A DNA stretch of 64,000 nucleotides from Warburgia ugandensis (Eukaryota; Streptophyta; Magnoliopsida; Canellales; Canellaceae). The position numbers were made by a program, and so were the translations under genes. Positions within the stretch are counted from its first letter, which is position 1. The number at the start of each line of letters is the position of its first letter. The stretch is taken from positions 37,988,684-38,052,683 of the forward strand of contig CP141128.1 of the NCBI GenBank assembly GCA_035236585.1, in the 5' to 3' direction. The notes below the pieces were generated by a model. It was not told the origin of the DNA and did not search any database. It saw only the letters and a program-made list of their open reading frames with translations. This document shows, one piece after another, positions 1 through 9,545 of this stretch.

Positions 1-1660
1 AGAACCTGAGTTTGTACACTTCTCTTCAACTCAAAATACACTAAAATTACCACCAAGCTAGTCTAAATCTTTACCCTAACATGCCGCTAACCCAAATTTC
101 AAGTCCCCTTCCAATGATCATTAAGAATGAAGTGCTCGAGCCGCCAAAGAAAAGAGGTGCCTAACACTTTTCCTAAAAGACCACCACCCTTTAAAAGAAG
201 AATAAAGAAGATATGAAGTGGAAATCTAAAACGAATGTTTGCCTCTCCTTAGTCAAATACTCTATAAAAGAGGGTAGCTTTTAACGAGAATGTACCGAGG
301 ATATTAGAAGTTTGTTTTCCTAAGGAAGGGTTAGCCATAGAAAGAGGTGCCCTTACACTTAAGAAAGAACTAGAAAAATGAAAAAGAAATTGGACAGAGT
401 GGACCTTGGCTTAGGACTCACTAATTCTAGCCTTAAGAGATGATGAAGGAACTATAAACAAGGCTTCTTTCCTTTCCAAGTTATACCCAAAACCCAAAAG
501 AAAAAGAAAGAAAGATGGAATACTAGAAAGAACTATGTGTTCAAATATAAGGAAGGAAAGGGGGAGTGCATGTAATTGTAGAATGGTGGTGAAAGCATGG
601 ACTACTAAGAGGATGATAGTTGCTATGTGTGTATTGCTAAAGTGAAATAGAGTGTACAAGGAGGATGGGTACTATGGAGAGGGGGCATGCATGTCAGAAA
701 GAGGGAGATGCATGCAATGCTTAATGTGTGCAACTCCAAGCATGCAAGGAAGAGATGAAGGCATGAATGAAAATATGAAAAAGAGAGATGTGTGCAAGAT
801 TTAAAGGTGCAAATGGTTAGTGTGTGTAATCCTAGTGTGGAAGGCATGCAAGAAAGAAGTATTACAAGGATGGAATGTGCCTAACAATATAAGGTGGGAA
901 TGCAATGAGAAGGTGGTCCATGAAAATCAAAAGCAAGAAGGTAAGGTGGTAGGGCAAGGCTTAAGGAGAATGCATGCTATCATGAGATGAGTAAGGTGGG
1001 TGTGATGCTATGGTACATATAAAATAGATGAATGGAGTGATGAGCTTAAGAAAGAAAATGGGAAAATAAAGAAAGGAAATAAGGACTTGGTTTAGAACCT
1101 TACTTCATCTCCAAGTATTTAGACATGTGAAGCTTGCAGGAGAGAAGGCAAGAGTGATCATCCTCCATCTGTTTCTTCAAACTTAGGCTTTAAGCTCTAT
1201 GGAAAGTTGAAATATAGAACTCCTGACCAAGTACCCCTATTTATAGGTTTTTGTAGTGGAAGCTATAGGGAGTGGAGGGTGTAGGTCATGCTTGAATTAA
1301 TGGTTGGGATGGGTGTGTGGAATTCAAAATTAGAAGGTGTTGGGCTTGGAATGGAGAGTGGAAGATAGAGATGAAGTAGAGTGGAAAGAGATAAGGGTGG
1401 AAGGGAAGGAGAAATGGTGGATGGGAAGGAAGATAGGCTAGAAAGGAAAGAGATAGAAGGGAGAGAGACAAAATCAAGGAAGTGATGTAAGAAATGGAAA
1501 GATATGGGGGAGGAGGCATGGAATTCAATTTGGGTGTAGTGGAGGTTCAAAAAGCCTAAAATAAAGATGGACCATCAGATGAAAATTGAGAGTGAAGATC
1601 TTTCATTCTTAATGTTTTTCCTTGAATTCTAATGGAGTGGATGGTGGCTAGATGATGTGC
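1..1660. other. Gene-free purine-rich repeat-like DNA
   Basis: No recognisable gene. The plus strand is strongly enriched in A and G, especially from 360 to 1560, so the minus strand gives low-complexity frames rich in Ser, Leu, Pro, His and Phe (for example 1263-1550). Short resemblances to the Athila-like LTRs further right (a 'gaggtgcc' motif and long AAGG-type runs) suggest a degraded LTR interior, but no boundary can be placed. Confidence 0.5.
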
Positions 1661-1664
1661 TTTA

Positions 1665-3190
1665 AAAATAACGACAAGTGCACAAGTCAATTATAGCATA
1701 GATGCATTAAGTACTGGTCAATCTATGAAGACTCTATCAATAAGCAAATTTTAATTAAAAATCTATTTTACCTATTTTAACCAAGCCAAATGATTTATTA
1801 AACTAAACCAGTTATCTAAAAAGACCTAAAATCAAAGAAAGTATATAAATGATATGAAATCAAATCTAACTTTAGGAATCAAAATTCATTTACATTAGAA
1901 AACAATACTTTTAAGAACTAAGCTATCTAAGTTATTTTTACTCATGTAATTAGAAGCACAATATTTCTAATACATGGGAGATAACTCTTTTAACACTCTC
2001 TTTTTATGATTTTCTTAATATTAGTTCATAGCTTGGCACTATACTTATTCAAAGTATAGCTGGTCTTCTTACGGCACTAACTATTAAATATTCTCGTATA
2101 GCCCCCTTTCTTATTATACTATGTATCCTTTTATTTTAAGCAATCATAAAGCATTTGAGCTTAGAGTGTTATAAGCCAATATTAATACTAAGTGTGTTTT
2201 ACTTCGATGAGTCATTCTTAAAACTATTTATTCTAGCATATATTTCATCTTAATGTCCTAGGTAACTAATGAAACAAAAACATAGACTAACTATACAACT
2301 ACTAAAGCAAGTAAATAACAATGTAAAGAAAGAACATACAACTAAAAGAGAAAGAAATTTTATTAACTATGAAAGGAATTACATCAAAGCTTATATAAAG
2401 GAAACAACAAAAGTAAAAACAACTAAAGCTATGAGTTGGAATGCATTCACCAAGAATTTCCAACATGTCACTCAAGAGATCTTTCCCTAAATCCTGCTAA
2501 CCTGCACATCTCCATCTTTCTTTCTCATTGTCTGCTTGTGATGTAACTCATGTTGTGTCACTCAACATAGCCATTGTTCACCAACCACTCACGATATAGC
2601 TAGAGAAGTGTCTACACCCAAAATATATTCTTTATGCGTGTAATACTAAGAGAGAAAGAGATTCGAAAAGACATGAAAGTGGAAAGATATTTGAGAGATG
2701 AGTAGATGGATTTAATTTTATAAAATGAAAGGTTAGGGGTGTGAGTTTCAGATCCAAATGATAAAGATAAAAATTGATAAAAATAAAACAAGATGGAAAA
2801 TAAGGTAGGCGTGAGAGAGAAATTGATTTTTGGTGTAAAATGGGGTGAATGGAAGAATGGGTTAAAGATGGAGTTTTTTTGTGGAGTGGTCCATATGGGG
2901 TGGAGTGATCAAGCCATAAATTTTAAAGTGAAAGGATACATAAAAAATATATAAGATAAAAGTAAAATAGTGGAGAAAGGTTAGAAATTGGGTAGAAAGA
3001 TTGAAACTAAAATATTAAAAGGATGATAGAATGAGAGGGTTAGGTGGATATATGGTGAGTGATAGATAATGGAATGGAAGATTAGGGACATGATTTTGAA
3101 GTGGATCTGAGATGTAGAAAAAGTAGAACAAAATAATAGTAGTAATGATGCACAATGGAAGAATAATGCAAGTCTTTCTTACCTCAACTC
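1665..3190 (-). repeat. Possible Athila-like LTR end (E4), degraded
   Basis: At 1673-1735 the sequence resembles the left terminus of LTR E1 (51975 onward). Both have AAGTGCACAAG, then a TATAGC stretch, then an AAGTAC/GGTCAA stretch and GACTC. In E1 this is the 3' end of a minus-strand LTR. The same reading here gives a minus-strand LTR starting near 1665 and running right. The opposite end was not found and the interior is too diverged to align by eye. AT-rich, with no coding content. Confidence 0.35.
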
Positions 3191-3199
3191 TTCTCTTTA

Positions 3200-3589
3200 T
3201 ATGTTACTCCCTTTAGGATGTTCTCCCCTGGTTTTTTATCACTTTGTGTGGTCTGTAGGGGTTAAAAAATCCTCTTTGGTCTCCCCTTTCCTCTGTCACT
3301 TTTGTGTGGAAGACAAGTGGGGAAGGGAGAGAATGTGAATCACACATAGGGACTTCTTTCTTTTTGTGTTTCACGTTGAAGAGAAGGGATAGGTGGAAGT
3401 TTGCTATTGGGAACTTCCCTCCATCCTAATATTTCCTTAGTCCTTATCTCCTCTTTCCTTTATTAATGATATATTCACCCTAGATTCCCTCGGAAAAATT
3501 GTGGAACACTTGTAGAAGGGTTAAGATTCACTCTTAATTCAATGGTTAGATCAAGTGCTGTGATTGGATTGTAGAGTGAGATGAGATTG
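3200..3589. other. Unassigned repeat-like DNA
   Basis: No gene seen. It includes a GTGGAACACTTGTAG motif near 3502 that recurs with one change (GTGGAACACGTGTAG) near 4284. This suggests an additional, more diverged copy of the repeat annotated from 3590. Confidence 0.4.
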
Positions 3590-4620
3590 AGTGATGGAAA
3601 GGATTTTGATGATTTTCTTCCTTTATTTCCTTCCCTTGGATCATGCTTCAACCCTAGGATGGATGGTTGAGATTTTCCTAAAGTCTTTTATCCAAAAAGG
3701 CATTATTTTATGTCTCATTCATTCTCATCTATCATATTGGTATGCCATAAGGTGGATGGCTAAAATTTCATTTAGATTTTCTCATCTAAATTGATTCCCC
3801 TCCTTCTCATCTATCAACTTGTTATGTCATAAAGTGGGATGGCTAGGATTAAATTGAGATTTTCTTATCCAAACTTATTCCCCTCCTTTGTTTTCTCCTC
3901 ATCCCACCATTTTTATCTCCATCCAATGAGAACTCACTAAAGAAACACATTTTGCACAAAGTGTACGTGTTTTTCTCCTCGATTTTTGGTGGGAAGTCCA
4001 CCAAAAATATTTCCACCAATCATGGTTTAGTCTTCTCTATCTTACATGGGTTTTTACATTGGCCAAGATTAACTCAAATGAATTCTCATTGGCTACTTTA
4101 GGATAGTCTTGGATGTGAATCAATCTTACCCACTCTTTCTTGAAATTCTTGGATGAAAACTAACTGTATCATTTTCTATTTTTTGCTCTTTCCTCATCTC
4201 CTTATTTTTCTCCACCAATTATACTAATTTGCGTGTGTTTCATGTGGAATTAAGTGGCATGTACCATCTTTGCATGAAAAATTGTGGAACACGTGTAGGT
4301 AGTCCCCATTATGAAGTGTACAAAGAGAAAATGAGGGATTTAGGTCTCCTACTAGCCCCGACTTAAGTGTACTTCACATGCTTGCTTCCTTTGATGTGTG
4401 TGGATCTCAAGATTCATTAGAAGCTCTCAAAGGTGATGGAATACATGCATGCATGCATGCGTGCGTGCGTGGAAGTTCTACCCCCTTATGGTCTAATATT
4501 TACGACATCTTTTGCATAGATAAGGTTTGGTAATGCTTTTAGGGTTTCTCACTATGCTAAAAATGATAATGACATCTCTTGGAATTATGAACTTTTGAAA
4601 ACCACCAAATTTTATAGGTA
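3590..4620 (+). repeat. Degenerate direct repeat, copy R1
   Basis: Landmarks occur here and again, in the same order, in copy R2 (4800-4959 plus 17504-18240). They are a TTGGATCAT block, an 'attttcttatcca' block, a GGATGGCTA-type block, CTCCATCCAAT, a 'ccaccaat...tagtcttc' block, an 'aggtgatgga' block followed by TGCATGCATG repeats, and an 'agggtttct' block. Similarity is patchy. The function is unknown; it could be an old LTR pair or a local duplication. The 67-aa frame at 3591-3794 has no recognisable homology. Confidence 0.5.
4444..4472. repeat. (ATGC)n/(GTGC)n microsatellite
   Basis: Four-base repeat of ATGC units passing into GTGC units, inside repeat copy R1. A shorter CATG/GCAT tract occupies the equivalent position in R2 near 18117-18128. 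Confidence 0.85.
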
Positions 4621-4799
4621 GACATATGTTGATGTAGGACTTTGAATTATCCATCTTTTAGTTTTGGATTGCCAAAAATACTCATTTTTACAATTACACC
4701 CTAATCATGTAAAATGCGAAAATAACTTTAATTAGTTATCTGTATGATAAAACAAGGGCTAAAACTTACTACATATAGAGGTATTCTATCTAATAATTC

Positions 4800-4959
4800 T
4801 ATACCTATCACTAGGATTGGTTGATTTTCTTTACTTTATCCTCTTCCATTGGATCATCTTTACCCTAACTTGAGTGAATCAGATTCTATTAAAGTTTTCT
4901 TATCCAAAAATATCTTCTTTAAGAGCTCTTTGTCTCTCCACCATTGGATTGGAATGCCT
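4800..4959 (+). repeat. Direct repeat copy R2, left part
   Basis: Left portion of the second copy of the repeat, interrupted by retrotransposon A. Joining GGAATGCCT at 4951-4959 to TAGAGGGGATGG after the right TSD copy restores the arrangement seen uninterrupted in R1 (3739-3760, GGTATGCCATAAGGTGGATGG). This identifies the empty insertion site. Confidence 0.6.
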
Positions 4960-5561
4960 CGTAATAACCCCAATTTTTGTAATTGATTGAGAAAATCAAT
5001 AAAGTTTGAGTTTTAGATATTTTGGGCTGAAATATTGGGGTTATTTCGAATATACCTTTTATAAAAATATAATCAAATAATAAGACATGTAAAATTTAAA
5101 TTAAACTTAGCAAACCCTTCAAAATGACTGTAAGCACGACAAATTCTAAATTCGGATGAAAAATCCTTAAGTTTCTTCATTTCTTAGACAAAAGGGTAAA
5201 ATAGTAATTTTACACAAAAAATCAAAATATGAGACATCAAAATTTAGAATGTACTGAGAAATATGAATCCAACACTACTAAGTACACTCAAATCTAAGAT
5301 CATGAGTATAAAACCCAAAATTTTATACATAAATGGCAAAACGGTCTTTTTACACCATGTGGGGCTCACGTGGGGCCCACAAGAGACCCAAAAACGAATC
5401 TTATGAGGAGCCCATGTGAAGTCATGGGTCAAAAAACATCAGTTGGTCTTGGGGAAGAAAAAAGGAGCATGGGGAAGAAAAAATGGAGCATGGGAGACTT
5501 TCATGCCATTTAATAATAAAAAATTAAATATTCTAATCATGAAAAAAAGACCCAAAATGCC

Positions 5562-5569
5562 TATAAATA
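5562..5569 (+). promoter_or_regulatory. TATA box in element A 5' LTR
   Basis: TATAAATA about 600 bp into the LTR. It is conserved at 13183-13190 in the 3' LTR and, inverted, at 32074-32081 in solo LTR A'. It fits the plant TATA consensus. If used, U3 is about 0.6 kb and nearly all of the LTR is transcribed leader (R plus U5). Confidence 0.55.
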
Positions 5570-6529
5570 CAACCCTAAAAATACTCCTAAAATTCTCACG
5601 AAATTGGGATCAGAAAGAAGCTATGGAAATCTTGAAACCTCTATTTTCTGATGGAATGATAAAATCTAGAAATTATGTAATACAATTTTCTGTATTAAAG
5701 AAACAAGTTTTCAATTACCTTGATCTTCAAGATCTAAGATGATCAGATATTGAAAATATATTTTACTAATGATATACTATTGAAATAAAGTGATATCTAT
5801 GGTTTCTTTGGACATATCTGAGATATATTAAGGGATCTACCCATTATGGTAGAAAAACCCTAAAAATACAAAGGGACCCACTTGATCAATGAGATCAAGT
5901 GTGATTAGATCCTTGGGATGGATAAAATGAATGTTGATATGATGAAATCTAAGAAATCATGGATGGATTATGACAAAAATGAATCAATATGATCTTTGGA
6001 CCTTAATAAAGAAAATCCCCTAAATATAACTAATACCCTTAATCAAAGGAAAAGATCTAAGATCTAATGGTTGGATCATAAGTAAAGGTTTCTAAAAATG
6101 TTAATGTAATTGGTTTCATTTTATATAATAGCATTTTAAATATGATTATGTTATAAAGCATGCTAGTATAACATTTAGACTTTAGCATGATATGTGATTT
6201 CATTGTTATCATAAGGTGCTAAATTTAATTATCTTAGGGGCACTTTAGTATGATTTCATGCCATTCTAACTTAGGACCATGCTAGAATTTCATATAAGTT
6301 TATACTATAGTATGAGATTATACCTTAAGTCCATATTAGTTTAAATTGAGTTATTAAGGTATATTAGTTGGAAATCATGTTAGAGTAATTTTAAGTACCT
6401 TGCCCCATTATCATTAAGTGTTAAATTATGTAGTTTTATGCTTTGAATTCATAATTCATTTATGGTTAAATGTTATTAGTAGATCTACTTGTTATGAGAT
6501 AAAGAGCATAAAACATCAAAAATGTAATC

Positions 6530-7110
6530 TAATGAGAAAGTAGAGTTTCATGACACAAATAAGAATGGAGTACTTTGGACTTAATTAGTAAGGGCTATAG
6601 TTAGTAGGACAATATAAGGATTATCAAATCCTTGGCCCAAACTAGGAGAAGAATAATAAACCCCATGAATGACATTATAAATATTCATGGACTTAATTAA
6701 AATCCATTAGAAAGAGTACTTAGGGTAAACATGCGTATAGGAACCTTATGAAAGGTTGAGCTATGGTCATTCTAGTGAATGATGAACATAGTGGTTAAGG
6801 GGGTTATCTAATAGAGCCTCGCTCTTCCCCTACCTTCCGTTGACGTTTGTGAGGTCTAAATGCCTCCTTATATGAGAGGAAAAGAAGTAACCACTTTGTG
6901 TTCACCCATTCAGCTAGTAAGCCTTAGCCAATTGGAAATAAGATGAGTAGTCTAGATTTAGGCTTGAACAAGTTACCTTCAACCAGCACATTAACTGGTT
7001 GAATAATAATAATAAGAGCATAAAAGGTTAGTAAATTGCCTAACCCTAATAAAAACAATAAGTAAGATAAAGATGATCAAACAAGATCCATTAGATCTTA
7101 GATGATCAAG
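6530..7110 (+). repeat. LTR block shared by families A and B
   Basis: This part of LTR A aligns at roughly 80% with LTR B1 (33560-34100) and B2 (39690-40210), better than the surrounding sequence. The core includes TAATAGAGCCTCGCTCT, a GACGTTTGTGAGGT stretch and the AACCTTATGAAAGGTT palindrome (6742-6757), followed by the covarying hairpin at 6978-7003. It has no coding content. Confidence 0.65.
6978..7003 (+). other. Conserved hairpin H2, element A 5' LTR
   Basis: Nine-base perfect inverted repeat TTCAACCAG / CTGGTTGAA with an 8-base loop. It is identical at 15589-15614 and at 29832-29857 (solo LTR A'). In LTR B1 the arms are CTCAACCAAT / ATTGGTTGAG, so two pairs changed on both sides. An AATAAT run follows directly. 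Confidence 0.7.
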
Positions 7111-8456
7111 AACAATAAGAAATAGAATATTATATTGTACTTAGTATGCATGTTTATTAGTATGCTTGTTATAGTTCATTAGATTAGATAATCCAAAGCC
7201 TTGATCAAAGATGATTTAAGGAAGAAAACCAAGATCATCCTCCTTAGGGATGATCCGATAGCTAAACTTAGATCAAAGAAGAACTAGATGATAGAAGATC
7301 TAGGACCTTGATCTTTATCAGCATGTGTAGATTGTAAATCAATGGATCTATGAAAGATCAAGATCAAGGAGATGGACACACAAAGACTTAGAGATAGAAA
7401 AATACTTAGATATGAATGATCTAAAGATCATTCTGAACATTAGATCTAGTGATCAATAGGATTGTTCAAAATTTATATATTGACAATATGTATGGATGTA
7501 CTGATTACATACATCAGTTAGAATCATGGAAGATTGGGGAAAAGTGATCAATCCTTAAAGGTAGGAGGATTTGATGAATGCATTTACATGAGATATACAT
7601 GATTGTACTCATGATTTTATGTTGACAAGAGTAATGTTAATACTTATATTAAATCTCTTGAAAACCTTATGGTCCAACCAAACACATATAAGATGGTTAA
7701 GGATTAAACTATAAGTGAATAGGGAACTAGAAAATATTTCAGCCCTAAGTAAACAGATATATGGTCTGATATATATGAAATCTATTTTACATACAAACTT
7801 GGAGGCTTGAGAGTTTGTTTTAATAGGCATAAGCCTAGGGGAATGCTATTGCTAGAGGAGTTATGACGGTTTGGCCACCCGCTCCTTGAAATTTGATGAT
7901 ATGATGATACCTTGCCCAAAGAGAGGCTAAAAGTCGGGTGGTGGCAATTATGGGAAGGCCACCACTGTGAAAGTCTTGCCCACCATATGGGCAGTGACAT
8001 AATATTTTCCACCGTGGTATCAGTGGTGAATAGGGCAGTTATTCGAGTGAGCTAGTACGGATCAGACTGCAGCATAACAACATTTTTAATTATTTTGCAC
8101 TATGAAGCATATGAGAATAGGCATAGTGAAATGCCTTATGTTGCAGCATAATGAAATGCTAGGTAATTGTATATTACCAATATTTCCCAAGAAGGAAAAT
8201 TCCCAGTATAAGATTAGCTGTAATACTAAATTCTCGTAATGGAGAGATTTGATCAGCTTAGTTGGGAATGATATTTGAGTACTTTCATAAATTTAACTGG
8301 TTTACTCATGAAGAGTATGTATGCATATAGATATACATAAATTACAAAGTAAAGAGTAGAGACATGAATATGTTGAGGGATAATGGGATTATGAAGTATT
8401 GGAATTACATTGTCAATTATTATGCTTCTTGAATCCCCTACCAAGCATTGCTTGCT

Positions 8457-8483
8457 AAGATATTGTAAATGTTGCAATATCTC
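8457..8483 (+). other. Conserved hairpin H1, element A 5' LTR
   Basis: AGATATTG / CAATATCT inverted repeat with a 9-base loop and one mismatch at the stem base. It is perfect over 10 bp in the 3' LTR copy (17068-17096). It lies about 410 bp before the LTR end, directly after the smaller palindrome CAAGCATTGCTTG. It recurs in LTR families B and C. Confidence 0.7.
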
Positions 8484-8892
8484 AGATACAGGGAAGGGGA
8501 GTTAGGAGCTGAGGACAATAAAAGACTTGAAGAGAATAATCTTCAAGGTATAGGATTGAAGAAATGTATTTTTCTTTGTTGAGAGTTTTATTGTATGGTG
8601 AGCTTGATTTTTGGATTATGTAATTTGGACAAGTATTGTAATAGATTTGGCTATATTGTGAACCACTGGATGGATCCTGGAGTTTAATAAAAGTATAGTC
8701 CTTCAATGAAATTTTATTTTATACACAAATTGTACTTATGTTATGTATGAAGTGGTGACTTGGGTTGTCAAAACAAGTTCTAAAGAAAAGAATTTCCGCT
8801 GCTTTGTTTTGTGAAAAAATTTTACACTCTTAAGGGCCCTGCCTTTCAAAATACATTACAAAACATGTAACAAAAACCTGGGTCATCACAGT

Positions 8893-8904
8893 TGGTATCA
8901 GAGC
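8893..8904 (+). promoter_or_regulatory. Primer-binding site (initiator Met tRNA), element A
   Basis: TGGTATCAGAGC starts three bases after the 5' LTR end and matches the complement of the 3' end of plant initiator Met tRNA over 12 bases. It sets the element's orientation and the 5' LTR boundary. Confidence 0.9.
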
Positions 8905-9014
8905 GATTCATCCAGTCACAGTACAGTACAAATATATCCAAAAGGGATATTATAATCCAAGTCTAGATTAAGATAGAAGTAATTGTATAGAGGATTTAAT
9001 AGAAATTATGAACA

Positions 9015-9200
9015 GATGCCACCAAAGAGAATCATAAGATAGGCAACTCAAAATACTCCAGTAGACAATATGGAAAGAGTAACAATGAGCAATGTGGAAG
9101 AGATGATGACAAGGGTGTTGAAGAACCTTCTTCCTCACCTACTACAAACCCAAGGTTCATCACCTCTGTAGAAATACCAAGAACACAGGCTCAGGTTCAA
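9015..9200 (+). pseudogene. gag N-terminal remnant of element A
   Basis: It starts ATGCCACCAAAG (MPPK), the kind of N-terminus typical of plant chromovirus Gag, 110 bases after the primer site. In-frame stops occur after about seven codons and again later. Between them the frame reads through an acidic, Met-rich stretch (NMERVTMSNVEEMM). No zinc knuckle was seen. The match is weak and rests on position and the start motif. Confidence 0.4.
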
Positions 9201-9545
9201 CCTAAAGTGAGTGAATAAGAGATAAGTTATTAGTTGATGAGAAGGAGTTATGTGATAAACTCATTAGTTAAAAGATAAGTATAAAAGAAGTTAACTCATA
9301 AGTGAAGGATAAGTCTTGAAAGAGTAGCCTCATTTGTTGAAGAGGATGTAAAGAGTTGACTCATTAGTGAGGAAAGAGTTAAACTCATTAGTTGAGGAAT
9401 ATGGAAAGAGTAGACTCATTTGTGAAGAAAGAGTAACGCATTAGTGAAGGATGAGTATAGAAAGAGTCAAACTCATTAGTTGAAAATGAGTATAGAAACA
9501 GTTAGTGTAATGAAGGAATAGTATAGTATAAGTAGATATTACTTA
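9200..9545 (+). repeat. Irregular minisatellite in element A internal region
   Basis: A motif near ACTCATTAGTGAAG(A)AA(A)GAGT recurs about ten times with variable spacing of roughly 25-45 bp (for example near 9294, 9360, 9383, 9414, 9469). It replaces the expected gag body, so the coding region was probably overwritten by repeat expansion. Confidence 0.6.

Larger units (their letters stand above)
4960..8890 (+). repeat. Element A 5' LTR
   Basis: 3931 bp. It aligns end to end with the 4910-bp 3' LTR, except that it lacks the equivalent of 13238-14216 (979 bp), which is exactly the length difference. The junction at about 5600 falls on an AAATT present at both deletion ends. Divergence from the 3' LTR is uneven: about 5% from 7257 onward, about 7% just right of the deletion, but none over 6161-7028. 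The frames at 5416-5742, 7609-7830, 8253-8477 and 8482-8706 are incidental. Confidence 0.85.

Noticed and set aside
5416-5742. 108-codon frame in element A 5' LTR
   Set aside because: It spans the deletion junction and is broken in the full-length 3' LTR, so it arose by chance from the deletion.
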